Source: Chitinophagaceae bacterium
GTDB lineage: Bacteria; Bacteroidota; Bacteroidia; Chitinophagales; Chitinophagaceae
Direction: 5' to 3'
Length of the DNA stretch: 40,954 nt
Assembly (NCBI GenBank): GCA_017998385.1
Contig: JAGODE010000007.1
Coordinates: 1-40,954 of the forward strand
How positions within the stretch are numbered: position 1 is the stretch's first letter; each line of letters opens with the position of its first letter. The position numbers and the translations under genes were made by a program. Positions 17,195-26,500 of the stretch are shown piece after piece. The notes beneath the pieces are model-generated. The model searched no databases. It saw nothing but the letters and a program-made list of their open reading frames with translations, and was not told the DNA's origin.

Positions 17195-18685
17195 ATGATC
17201 AATCGCAGAAATTTTCTCCGCAATATAGGAATGGCGGGAGCACTGGTAGCTGCTGAACCAGTAGTGGCTGCAGGGGTAAAGGCAACCGCCGGCTATTCCG
17301 AACCTCTTCCGCAGCTGGTAGTAAAAGGAAGTGTGGTAAGTAAAGGTAAAGGAGTGCCTGGTGTAGCCGTCACCGATGGTTTTACTATTGCATGGACAGA
17401 TGCCCGTGGCCAATATACCCTGGAAGCTCATTCCGATGCGCGCTTCGTCTACATTTCTGTCCCAGCGGGATATGCCTTTCCTGCAGAAAAGGGAATTGCA
17501 AAATTTTATCAGACTCTGCGGAGGACCAAAAGTACTCAACAGGCAGTATTTGAACTGGAGTCATTATCAGCCTCTGATCAGAAGCATCAGTTTGTGCTCT
17601 GGGCCGATACCCAAATGATTTCTCCCGAAGATGCACAGTTATTAAAGACACAGTCAGTGCCCGACCTGCAGGCATTGCTCAGCACCTATCCGGAAGGCTC
17701 ATTATTTCATGGTATTGGTTGCGGTGACCTCGTGTGGGATAAGTTTGAGTTGTTCAAAGACTACAAGGAAGCAATTGGCATGACCGGTATTCCTTTTTTC
17801 AGTGTTATTGGAAATCATGATATGGATCTTACCGCCCGTGGCGATGATGAAGCAGCTGATACTTACCAGGAACAACTGGGGCCTACCTATTATTCTTTTA
17901 ACAGGGGTCGTATTCATTATGTAGTTCTGGATGATGTGTTTTACATCGGTGCCGATAAAAAATATATCGGGTATATCACAGACCGGCAGCTCAATTGGCT
18001 GGAGCAGGATCTGAAGCAAGTGAAACCCGGCAGTACGGTTGTGGTTGCCCTGCATATACCGACTAATACAGGTGTGGCACGCCGCAGCGGAAAAGAGGAT
18101 AATATGAGTGGCACGGTTACTAACCGTAAACATCTTTACAAGCTGTTGGCTCCATTTAAGGCTCATTTATTATCGGGCCATACCCATTTCAACGAAAGCT
18201 GGGAGTCCGATAATATCATGGAGCATAATCATGGTACCGTTTGCGGAGCCTGGTGGACGGGGCCTGTGTGCAGTGATGGTACCCCCAGTGGTTATGGCGT
18301 GTACGAAGTGAATGGCGATGATATCAGCTGGTATTACAAATCAACCGGCCTTGACCGTAGTTATCAGATAAAAATTCATCCGCGGGGAGCCGATAAGAAA
18401 TATCCTGATGAAGTTATTGCCAATGTATGGAACTGGGATACAAAATGGAAAGTGGAGTGGTGGGAAGATGGAGTGGCGAAAGGTGCTATGACCCAGTTTG
18501 TAGGCTTCGATCCACAGGCGGTAGAGCTCTATGCAGGTCCCGAACTCCCCAAAAAACACAGGTTTGTAGAACCCACACTGGCAGACCACCTGTTTCGGGC
18601 AAAGCCGTCGGCCGGCGCGAAAGAAGTGAAGGTGATGGCTACAGACAGGTTTGGAAATAAATATGAAAGCCTGATCAGGCTGTAA
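17195..18685 (+). CDS. Tat-exported calcineurin-like metallophosphoesterase
   Basis: A 496-residue exported phosphoesterase from the ATG at 17195; the longer frame starting at 17153 would put a stretch with no signal-peptide character ahead of the Tat motif. The N-terminus N-R-R-N-F-L-R followed by a short hydrophobic segment is a twin-arginine signal. A MetallophosN-like beta domain covers about 40-120. The catalytic core (about 130-335) shows D138 in WADTQ, G-D at 177-178, GNHD at 206-209, H287 and GHTH at 328-331. A C-terminal domain follows. The first motif is D-x-Q rather than D-x-H. The enzyme should hydrolyse phosphomono- or diesters outside the cytoplasm, feeding the linked SusC/SusD 2 system or acting on its products. 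Substrate unknown. Confidence 0.88.
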   Translation: MINRRNFLRNIGMAGALVAAEPVVAAGVKATAGYSEPLPQLVVKGSVVSKGKGVPGVAVTDGFTIAWTDARGQYTLEAHSDARFVYISVPAGYAFPAEKGIAKFYQTLRRTKSTQQAVFELESLSASDQKHQFVLWADTQMISPEDAQLLKTQSVPDLQALLSTYPEGSLFHGIGCGDLVWDKFELFKDYKEAIGMTGIPFFSVIGNHDMDLTARGDDEAADTYQEQLGPTYYSFNRGRIHYVVLDDVFYIGADKKYIGYITDRQLNWLEQDLKQVKPGSTVVVALHIPTNTGVARRSGKEDNMSGTVTNRKHLYKLLAPFKAHLLSGHTHFNESWESDNIMEHNHGTVCGAWWTGPVCSDGTPSGYGVYEVNGDDISWYYKSTGLDRSYQIKIHPRGADKKYPDEVIANVWNWDTKWKVEWWEDGVAKGAMTQFVGFDPQAVELYAGPELPKKHRFVEPTLADHLFRAKPSAGAKEVKVMATDRFGNKYESLIRL

Positions 18686-18690
18686 AAAAT

Positions 18691-18766
18691 GTAAAAGGTG
18701 GAGGGTATAAGGTATAGGAAAGAGGCACTCCTTCTACCCTCTGCCTTTCACTCTTCACCTTTATCC
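18691..18766. repeat. AAGGT-type imperfect palindrome behind the phosphoesterase
   Basis: It starts 6 bases after the TAA stop. The left part reads GTAAAAGGTGGAGGGTATAAGG and the right part contains TACCCTCTGCC, so GGTGGAGGGTA pairs with most of its partner (9 of 11). It is clearly the same family as the type A hairpins at 8502. It lies between the convergent phosphoesterase and frameshifted lipoprotein genes. Confidence 0.65.
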
Positions 18767-18772
18767 TTCGGG

Positions 18773-19253
18773 TTATTCTTTTTCGAACATCAGCAGGCTC
18801 ACAGTTCCTTCTTCCGATTCGTACCGGAGGTACAGCCATCCATTGTCTTTCCATACACGAAATGTGTCAACCCTTTTCTCTGCCTTATCATTGACTACGA
18901 TCAGGTAGTACAGGTCATTTCTTTTTTCTAAGGTATAGGTAGCGTTGGCCTCTTCACCCGTCAGCCGCTGAAAGTATTTACCATCTTTGCTGATACGCAG
19001 GAATGCCTCTTTGTAAGGTGCCAGGTTTTTTTGATAGAGGCAAACGTTTCTTTCTCTTTACCCTTTTCGGTTGCCGCTTTTATGCCGGGATCCAGGTCAA
19101 TCGGATCTTTGGCAAAATCAAAATAAACGCCTCCCAGGTTAAAAGCGGGCAGCTTCCAGGATCCGGCAATATCCTGTACGGTCAGATTTTTTACGCCAGA
19201 GCAACAAAGAAAAAACTGGTTACTAAAAAGGCGAGTGTAAGTTTGCTGAACAT
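18773..19253 (-). pseudogene. frameshifted small lipoprotein gene, unknown function
   Basis: A coding region of about 160 codons broken by two frame changes. It starts with ATG at 19253 and a signal sequence (MFSKLTLAFLVTS). Adding one base to the A6 run at 19210-19215 gives F-F-L-C-C-S-G-V, a lipobox, then TVQDIAGSWKLPAFNLGG. Adding one base to the T7 run at 19026-19032 restores the frame to NLAPYKEAFLRISKDGKY, NDLYYLIVVNDKAEKRVD and a stop at 18773. The D-I-A-G-S-W-K-L opening recalls lipocalin-like domains, but I do not recognise the family. Both defects are one-base losses in homopolymers, so they could be real mutations or uncorrected sequencing errors. It lies head to tail with the next lipoprotein gene. 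Confidence 0.72.
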
Positions 19254-19364
19254 GGGGTGGTTTTAAAATGGCACAGATGAATGCAGGGCAGCAGTTATAA
19301 CTGTACAATAGATTAAAAATTGTACGGAAAGCAAGCCTGCTCTGACCTGCCCGCGGCAAAACTG

Positions 19365-19853
19365 CTACTGGTACTTTTTTTCGAGCTTGCTGTATTTGTC
19401 CAACTCAACGTGTACCAGCCTCAACTGATCACCTGCCAGGAAAATATAGGCGCCTTCAAAATAGCTGGGATAAGGATTACCGCTTCGTCCCATATGGCTG
19501 GCATACCGGCGCACATCAAACGAAAAGGCAATGACCAGCGAATCCGTGGAGCGATATAACAGACGGGTCCAGTCAAGCCCCTGTTGCTTAAAAAGCTCAA
19601 AATCTTTACGCACTTCCGGCATTATAATAGCTTCGGTGAGGCTGAACGGAAATCCTTTGTAACGCGTATAATAATCAAAAACTGCGGAAGATACCGAGGG
19701 CGGCAAACTGGCTATTTTGAGTTGGGTTGATTTGGTAACACGCGCAATGCCGGATTGTTTTTCATTAAAAAAAGGACTCTTGCGGGGCTTCATTGCACAG
19801 CCTGTAAACAGGCACAATAGAACAAACAATAAAAGGGTTGATCTGGTATTCAT
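19365..19853 (-). CDS. small lipoprotein, unknown function
   Basis: A 162-residue protein with a type II signal peptide and lipobox LFTGC (Cys19). The mature part includes TQLKIASLPPSVSSAVFDYY and a C-terminal FEGAYIFLAGDQLRLVHVEL that looks like a beta-rich PepSY or BamE-like fold, but no family can be named. It is the upstream neighbour, on the same strand, of the frameshifted lipoprotein, and lies 43 bases beyond the stop of the first nucleotidyltransferase. It may be a separate unit. Confidence 0.65.
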   Translation of the reverse strand: MNTRSTLLLFVLLCLFTGCAMKPRKSPFFNEKQSGIARVTKSTQLKIASLPPSVSSAVFDYYTRYKGFPFSLTEAIIMPEVRKDFELFKQQGLDWTRLLYRSTDSLVIAFSFDVRRYASHMGRSGNPYPSYFEGAYIFLAGDQLRLVHVELDKYSKLEKKYQ

Positions 19854-19896
19854 TCAGGAAAGGCTGTAAAATGGAACAGTTTAAGTACAGACAGGG

Positions 19897-20958
19897 TTAC
19901 AGGCAATAGAGCTGCTCGCGTATACGGATCAATTTTTGGAGCACCAGGGTATGGTCGGGTTCTTCGGGTAATGGACTATTGGGATAGGCGAGTTCAATAT
20001 CCTGCATTAGTCTTTCGGCATAATCCAGCAGTTGCTGATATTCCCATTCTCCGTTTTTGATCGAAAGCAGTTCGGCACGATTTGATCGGCGTACATGCAA
20101 CTGCCCTGTTTGAATGATTTCCCGGCCTACCTGTAACAGCCGGATTGTATGCATCATGTTCTTGGCGTCATAGTTTTTACCATGATTTATATTGTTGGTA
20201 TAGCGCACATCATTTCGTTTTTTTACCCAGTCCCAATATTCTTTATGCTCCCGGCAGTGGATCGAATAGCCATCTGCATTGACAGAAAGGTAGGCGCGCA
20301 TGACCTGTTTTTTGGGAATGCTGGAGACGGATACTTCGCTGGCATCTGTGCTGCTGACGATACCCTCAGACCAGGTTTCGTTGTTGTCGGCCACATAGAG
20401 GGCGTATATGCCTTTGGCGTGAGCGATGGCCGACAGCCCGCACTGCTCCTGTTTAATGCCCTGCCGGGAAAGCCAGTCTGTAAGAGGCATTGATTGATTG
20501 TCGTGCAGAATATAACAAAACTGGAGCAGGCTTTTGCGTTCCGGCGACAGCGGGTGATTGATTTTTTTATTTAGCCCCTGTGCCTTCCGGATTTGCGCGA
20601 GGGCATAACCGGCAAAACTGTCCTTGCATTTGCGGGTCAGAAACAGTTGTAACGGAAGCTCATCAAGTAATGGATGGCGATAAAGGATACAATCCGCCGG
20701 ACTGGCCAGTAGCTCCAGCAGGGTAGGATTGGTTTTTAATAAAAGATCGGTGAAGCGTCCAAGTTCATAGTATACCTCATCATTTGTTTCATTACTTATC
20801 TGGGGTATATAGTCAATTCCGTAATAAATGGAGCGGGGCAGGTAGAAGACTCCTTTTATATCGGTATCAGATTGAGCGGTCTCTAATCCATAAGCGCGGC
20901 TGCCACTGATACATTCCAGCAAAAGCAGCCCATTAGTTTTAATGTCATGGATGTTCAT
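19897..20958 (-). CDS. RlaP-type RNA-repair nucleotidyltransferase, larger paralog
   Basis: A 353-residue polymerase-beta-superfamily nucleotidyltransferase of the PF10127/RlaP family (COG3541). The start at 20958 matches the family pattern of a short lead-in; ATGs at 20970 and 20988 are alternatives. The active site is ECISGSRAYGLETAQSDTDI, with Gly19-Ser20 and Asp31/Asp33 as likely nucleotide and metal ligands. A long helical C-terminal part contains KNMMHTIRLLQVGREIIQTG. The start overlaps the end of the second family member by 14 bases, so the two are translationally coupled. The family is associated with RtcB in predicted RNA-repair systems, and RtcB is encoded 9 kb away at 30221. The chemical role is unproven. 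Confidence 0.85.
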   Translation of the reverse strand: MNIHDIKTNGLLLLECISGSRAYGLETAQSDTDIKGVFYLPRSIYYGIDYIPQISNETNDEVYYELGRFTDLLLKTNPTLLELLASPADCILYRHPLLDELPLQLFLTRKCKDSFAGYALAQIRKAQGLNKKINHPLSPERKSLLQFCYILHDNQSMPLTDWLSRQGIKQEQCGLSAIAHAKGIYALYVADNNETWSEGIVSSTDASEVSVSSIPKKQVMRAYLSVNADGYSIHCREHKEYWDWVKKRNDVRYTNNINHGKNYDAKNMMHTIRLLQVGREIIQTGQLHVRRSNRAELLSIKNGEWEYQQLLDYAERLMQDIELAYPNSPLPEEPDHTLVLQKLIRIREQLYCL

Positions 20959-21706
20959 AGCGGCGAACATGTTGACGGAAGAATTCATTAAGCGCGTTTA
21001 TATCAGCTTCAGATTTTTCAGTCTCGCCCGACCGGGAGCGTAAATCTTCGTAGGTAGTGTGAATGTAGTTGTTGAGTGAGGAGCTCAGCGTCACCAGTTG
21101 ATGCTCAGGTGTATGGGCTTTTTGTTCAATGAGGGCGGTCAACTCATTTTGCAGGGCTGGGGATAATTGCTGCATCAGGGGGCCAATGGTCATAGGCGCA
21201 ATTGTTTTTTTGTGAAAGCACCAGCTGGCAGCCAGTAATGGGCGAAGGATATAAAATAGTTTTTTGATACCGATTTGTCTGTTGTCATTGAAGGAAGCCA
21301 TGGCTGATGTGGCGACGCCCAGGTAATGAAAGAGGTGCGATCGTTGGGAAAAATACTGTTGGCTTAGACTCCAGAGGCCTTCTCTGAACCCTGGCTGGCT
21401 TTTGTAAACGATCGGTGACTGCAGCCATTCAAAGGGAGTGGTATTTGACTTAGCCATCAACCGGAGCACTTTTCGGAGGTCCCAACCATAGATATCCAGT
21501 TCATCTGCGATGGGAAATTGCAGGTCTTCGGACAGTTCATTTACCGTCAGGTAATATTCCAGCGGGCGTACAAATATGAAGCGAACGTCGTAATCACTGT
21601 CTGGTGAAGGAAATTGCCAGCCGCGGCTGCCGGATTCGCAGGCATACAGGAGGGTGAGATCCTGCCGGCCGATGTCTTCCAGTTTTTGTTGAATCAGTTC
21701 TTGCAT
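20945..21706 (-). CDS. RlaP-type RNA-repair nucleotidyltransferase, smaller paralog
   Basis: A 253-residue second member of the PF10127 family. I chose the ATG at 21706, which gives the usual short helix before the catalytic strand. An ATG at 21736 with AGGA just upstream is possible and would place the start 4 bases from the palindrome at 21740-21760. The active site is YACESGSRGWQFPSPDSDYD, with Gly26-Ser27 and Asp38/Asp40. The rest is mostly helical and ends in a charged tail. It is first in the operon and overlaps the larger paralog by 14 bases. The two paralogs differ strongly outside the active site, so they probably have distinct roles, perhaps as a heteromeric enzyme. Confidence 0.84.
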   Translation of the reverse strand: MQELIQQKLEDIGRQDLTLLYACESGSRGWQFPSPDSDYDVRFIFVRPLEYYLTVNELSEDLQFPIADELDIYGWDLRKVLRLMAKSNTTPFEWLQSPIVYKSQPGFREGLWSLSQQYFSQRSHLFHYLGVATSAMASFNDNRQIGIKKLFYILRPLLAASWCFHKKTIAPMTIGPLMQQLSPALQNELTALIEQKAHTPEHQLVTLSSSLNNYIHTTYEDLRSRSGETEKSEADINALNEFFRQHVRRYEHP

Positions 21707-21739
21707 TGCTTGCAAGATAGTTAACCCGGTCAACATATT

Positions 21740-21760
21740 CCTGTTACCCAGGGGAACAGG
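21740..21760. promoter_or_regulatory. 21-base imperfect palindrome upstream of the RlaP operon
   Basis: CCTGTT-a-CCC-a-GGG-g-AACAGG pairs over 9 of 10 positions per arm. It lies 34 bases before the preferred start of the first nucleotidyltransferase. It is positioned as an operator or leader hairpin. It is unrelated to the TACGCA repeats of the rtcB region. The remaining bases up to 22180 (about 420) hold no gene or repeat that I can recognise. Confidence 0.45.
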
Positions 21761-22180
21761 TTATTGAGTAAAAAAGACAACGCGCTGTGACGTGGGCTGG
21801 TTTATATCGTGGTCTTTTTCGACCAAACTCTTTCCCGAATATGGCGTTTTTCAGGAGCAGTAAAGGTTTTATACAGAATACAGTTTTTTTAGAGTTTACA
21901 GCTATACGTCACAGGTATATTAGCAGTCTAGTATTTACAGCAACACGACGGCACTGCGGGTATAGAATGGTTTTGTTATGGGGCAGTCGTTTCAGATAGT
22001 AATATTAAGATCACAGGTATAAGTCTGTGAGATAAAACTGCTATAGTATGAAAATTCATTTTGTTCACAGGGGTTTGCATTTGCTGCTGACTCATTTTGC
22101 CAGCAAGCCGAAAGGGCCTGTGTAATACAGTGCATTTCTTTTTTTCACCACGCTTATTAATCTTTCTTAAAAGCAACTGC

Positions 22181-22678
22181 ATGAAACAAGTTTTTTGCTT
22201 AATGGCATTGTTATGCCTGATTCAAACCTCACGTGCTCAGCCAACTGTTTCACCACTGGCTATTGGTGACAGTATACCGGACACTCCTTTCGAATATTTT
22301 AATTATAGTCAGCCGACCGGCAATTTTGCTGATCTGCGCAATGAGTTTGTGATATTCGATTTCTGGGGGCCAGCCTGTCCACCATGTGTCCGGGTTTTAC
22401 CTAAACTTGATTCATTACAACAGGAATTTCCAAACCTGCGTTTATTTCTGGTTAATGCGACCCGTAGCGATGTAGAAAAGTTTTATAACAGAAAAAGAGA
22501 CTCGCTACCCTGGCTAAACCGACTGTGCCATATTGTAAATGACAATACGTTCAGGTTTTATTTCTCTATTAAAACCATACCCACGTATGTGTGGATACGA
22601 AAAGGCGTGTTATGGCGGGTAACCAGGGGAGAAGAGTTGATAGCCGACAGGGTCAGGGCATTTATGGCTCTCGAATGA
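22181..22678 (+). CDS. exported thioredoxin-fold (TlpA-like) protein, copy 1
   Basis: A 165-residue secreted redox protein. The ATG at 22181 begins a good signal peptide (MKQVFCLMALLCLIQTSRAQ). The upstream in-frame ATG at 22097 would bury it. The thioredoxin-like core has the active site C66-P-P-C69 in FWGPACPPCV and the cis-Pro motif KTIPTYVW. It should act as a periplasmic thiol-disulfide protein, but it is shorter than typical TlpA. It is followed 62 bases later by a very similar gene and then by a decayed third copy. Such proteins often accompany SusC/SusD loci in Chitinophagaceae, and SusC 3 follows here. Confidence 0.85.
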   Translation: MKQVFCLMALLCLIQTSRAQPTVSPLAIGDSIPDTPFEYFNYSQPTGNFADLRNEFVIFDFWGPACPPCVRVLPKLDSLQQEFPNLRLFLVNATRSDVEKFYNRKRDSLPWLNRLCHIVNDNTFRFYFSIKTIPTYVWIRKGVLWRVTRGEELIADRVRAFMALE

Positions 22679-22740
22679 ATCCGTTTACCGAAGCGATTTA
22701 GGTTGTTCAACAAATATTTATAGAAGTTAACAAAAACTGT

Positions 22741-23241
22741 ATGAAAAATCTTTTTTGCATACTAGCATTGCTATGCCTAATTCAATTATCCCAGGCCCAA
22801 GCAAAGACGCAGCCACTGGCAATTGGCGATAGTATACCCGATACGCCGTTTGAATATTTTAATTATAGCCAGCCGTCCGGCAATTTTGCCGATCTGCGCA
22901 ATGAGTTTGTGATATTCGATTTCTGGCGTCCCTCCTGTTTGCCCTGTGTCAGAAATCTGCCCAGGCTCGACTCGCTACAGCAGGCTTATCCGGGTTTGCA
23001 GGTGTTTTTGATCACAAGTACCCCTCGTCATAAGATAGAGAAGTTTTACAATAATGGAAGAGACTCTCTGTCATGGATGAACCGGCTGCATCACATTGTA
23101 AACGATACTGTGTTTAGTCATTATTTTTCTTTTAATACTATTCCTACCTATGTATGGATACGGAAAGGCGTATTGTGGCAGATAACTAAGAGTGCTGAAC
23201 TGACTGCAGACCGGATAAGAATTTTTATGGGCCTTCAATAA
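22741..23241 (+). CDS. exported thioredoxin-fold (TlpA-like) protein, copy 2
   Basis: A 166-residue paralog of the preceding gene. Residues 25-61 are almost identical (LAIGDSIPDTPFEYFNYSQP), with divergence after the active site. That site is C66-L-P-C69 in FWRPSCLPCV, so the intervening dipeptide changed from PP to LP, which should shift the redox potential. The cis-Pro motif NTIPTYVW is kept. The signal peptide (1-20) ends SQAQ. It arose by tandem duplication and lies 336 bases before SusC 3, with a degenerate third copy in between. Confidence 0.86.
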   Translation: MKNLFCILALLCLIQLSQAQAKTQPLAIGDSIPDTPFEYFNYSQPSGNFADLRNEFVIFDFWRPSCLPCVRNLPRLDSLQQAYPGLQVFLITSTPRHKIEKFYNNGRDSLSWMNRLHHIVNDTVFSHYFSFNTIPTYVWIRKGVLWQITKSAELTADRIRIFMGLQ

Positions 23242-23360
23242 GTCAGTTTATCATCATCCCTGTCCTGGTTCTCGATATGATGCTGTTCTCAAGTATGCTA
23301 GCTACAGGAGTCCTGCTTTTCCATTTAACAATCATTATATCGGCATCAACAGATAAAGGC

Positions 23361-23545
23361 ATTAAACATTGCTTCTGCATGCTGGCCAAATTGTACCTCT
23401 CCGAAATTCTCCGCGGTAATTAAAATTTAGCTATTTCAGCCGGAGATAATATACCCGTTACGGCATTTAACTATAGCAAAAGTACTGATCCGAAAAGGGT
23501 GTGCAATACACGACCACTGGTTTCGATGTATGGAGTGCTAGTCAT
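23361..23545 (+). pseudogene. decayed third copy of the TlpA-like gene
   Basis: No ORF survives, but three blocks align in order with the two intact copies. IKHCFCMLAKLYLS (from 23361) matches the signal peptide MKNLFCILALLCLI. ISAGDNIPVTAFNYS (near 23434) matches IGDSIPDTPFEYFNYS. FDVWSASH (near 23522) matches the active-site strand FDFWRPSC, with the first Cys lost. Everything after the active site is missing. This remnant fills most of the otherwise empty gap before SusC 3 (23242-23577). Confidence 0.7.
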
Positions 23546-23577
23546 ATCATTTTACTAAACCTTACCAAAACTATGTT

Positions 23578-26500
23578 ATGAAAAGAAGACTGCTATTATT
23601 TTTAACCCTGCTTCCCTTGCTGGCATCGGCCCGGCAATCGGGAAGAGTTGTCAATGAGGAACAAAAGCCTGTGGCGGGTGCCACCATTCAACTATTACGT
23701 ACACAAACTCAGGCGTACACAGATGTTCATGGGAATTTCGCATTGAAGGAAATGCGGGCCGGTGATTCTATTCTGGTTACGGCAGTTGGTTATATAGCTG
23801 TTCGGCTTCCTGTGCAAATGAATGCCGGTTGGATCATTCGCCTATCCATTCAGGTAAAAGAACTGGAGGAGGTGCAGATAAACACAGGCTATCAGCGCCT
23901 GCCACGCGAAAGGTCTACCGGCTCCTTCGCTTTTGTGGATAGCGCTTTATTTAATCAGCAGGTCGGCACCGATGCCCTGAGTCGGCTGGTGTATATTACA
24001 AATGGTCTGACGGATAATAATGCAGCTATCAAAAACCGCGGCAGTAATCTTACAAACAGTACTGGGTTGACTATCCGTGGGGTCAGCACATTTACATCCT
24101 ATATTTCCGACCCATTGATCGTAGTAGACAATTTTCCTTATGCAGGAGACCTCAAGAATATCAATCCCAACGATATCGAAAGTATAACGGTCCTGAAAGA
24201 CGCGCCTGCGGCCTCTATCTGGGGTGTGAAGTCTGCTAATGGCATCATCGTCATTACTACTAAAAAAGGGAAATATGAACAGCCGCTGCGGGTCAGCTTC
24301 AGCAACAATACAACGATTACTCCACCACCAGATCTTTTCTCGCAACCAATCATCGGCACATCCGATATTATAGACCTGGAGAAATTTCTTTTTTCCCAGA
24401 ATTACAAGCTAGCCGATACGCTAAGCCCTAATTTCCCGGCTCTTTCAGATGTATACGAAATCCTTTTGCTTCAGCGACGGGGTGCAATTACTGCAGCAGA
24501 AGCTGAGCAGCGGATTGATGTGCTTCGGCAGCGCGATATAAGAAAACAGTACGAAAAATATTTTTACTCCAACGCCGTCAATCAGCAATATGCCATCAGC
24601 CTGCAGGGAGGCACACGCCAGTCCAACTGGCGACTTTCTGTCGGCCATGACCGTACGCGCGATAATTTTTCAGCTCCTTATAATCGCACTACGGTGCAAA
24701 GTCAGAGTGCCTGGAAGCTTTTTAAGGGCTTTGAGCTGACAACCGGCATCGACTATGTGGAAAGCAGATCTGCCAATGGAAAATCAGTGGTAAGCCCGCA
24801 ACTTTCGCCCTATACGCAGTTTGCCGATGAGCAGGGCAATCCCGTGGCCTTATACCTGAAGTATCGAAAATCGTTTGTGGATACGCTGGGCGGAGGCAGG
24901 ATGCTGGATTGGGCCTATTATCCACTCACCGACTACCAACATATTAATCAGCGGAATGCAGGCACCAATATCAACCTCAACCTTGGTTTTAATTATAAAG
25001 TAAAGCCCTATCTGACCATTGATGTGCGGGCACGATATCAGCAGCAGGCCAATGAAACCAGCAGGCTTGCTGGCATTGAGAGCTTTGAAGTCAGAGACCT
25101 GGTCAACTATTATTCGCAGATCAATCGGACTACCGGAGTAGTAAAATATGGTATACCTAAGGGAGACATCTTGTCTAAGTCGGCTTCGGTGGAGAAAGCA
25201 CAGGATATCCGCGGACAGATACAATTTAATCAAACCTGGGGCATACATCAGCTCACAGTTATGCTGGGCGGTCAGTTATCCGAAACCAAACGACGATCTG
25301 ATCAGTTTCAGGTATATGGGTATAACCCTGATATAATGACCTATGTACCGGTTGACTATGTGAATCTGATACCGGATATGTTTGGAGGCAGTGGTATTCT
25401 TCAGGAAGCGACTGAGTTTCAAAAAACCAATAATCGCACTGTTTCCGCCTATGGTAACCTGGCCTATACCCTGCTTGGCCGGTATACCCTGTCTGCCAGC
25501 GCCCGCCGCGATGCCTCCAACCTGTTTGGCCTGCATACCAATGACCGCTGGAATCCTCTATGGTCGGCCGGCCTAAAGTGGGACATCAGCAAAGAGGCTT
25601 TTTATAAAGTTGATAAGCTGAATATGCTTCGCATGAGGCTTACGTATGGGGCGATGGGTAATGTGGACCCTTCAAAAGTGGCGGTAAGTACGTTTACCTA
25701 CAACTCTTCGCTTAATTCATACCTGAGCGAACCTTATTCATCGCTCACCAATGCCTACAACCCCCTCCTGCGCTGGGAAGAAACACGGATGCTCAATATG
25801 GCCGTTGAGTTTGGATTGTTTAACAATCGTATTACCGGCTCCGTAGAGCGTTATCGGAAATATATCCGTGACCTCTATACAAGGGTTCCGGTTGACCCTA
25901 CAACAGGTATGGGAATGATTACCAACCTGATTCAGAATGCGGGCGAACTAAAAAGTACTGGCTGGGATATACAACTGAACACCATAAACACCACTGGTAC
26001 TGTCAACTGGCAAACCGATATTATCGTTAACAATAATGATAATGTTATTAAGAAAAGAGACGTTACCATTACCGCAGCAAACCTGGCTAATGGTTCTCCG
26101 ATAGCTGGCCAGTCTTTATATGCCTATTATGCATATAAATGGGGTGGGCTGGATCCGCTTACAGGTGACCCGCAGGGTTATGTGAATAAGGAGTTGAGTA
26201 AAAACTATACAGCCATGTTCAGTCCCAACTATCCGATCGACGATTTAAAACGTATCGGCGTATATGTCCCCACCTGGACGGGCTCAATAGGTAATACTAT
26301 TGCTTACAGGGGATTTTCACTCAGTTTCCGGATGATCTATAAACTGGGCTATTACTTCAATCGTGGCTCTATCAGTTATTCAGACCTCATCAGTCAAAAA
26401 GCAGGGCATGCCGATTATTACAAGCGCTGGCAAAACCCGGGCGATGAGTTGCACACCCAGGTGCCGTCGTTTGTATATCCGGGAATAGCTAACCGTGACA

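Noticed and set aside
19026..19215. Programmed ribosomal frameshifting in the broken lipoprotein gene
   Set aside because: Two separate shifts would be needed, one within the signal peptide, and no slippery site with a downstream structure is evident. Mutation or sequencing error is simpler.
18961..19359. Independent 132-residue protein starting at 19359
   Set aside because: This frame is only the middle segment of the frameshifted lipoprotein. Its N-terminal part reads through untranslated and out-of-frame signal sequence, and its last codons are out of frame.
21761..22180. A hidden gene or further thioredoxin-like remnant in the gap after the RlaP operon
   Set aside because: I looked for the signal-peptide and active-site blocks seen in 23361-23545 and for long open frames and found neither.
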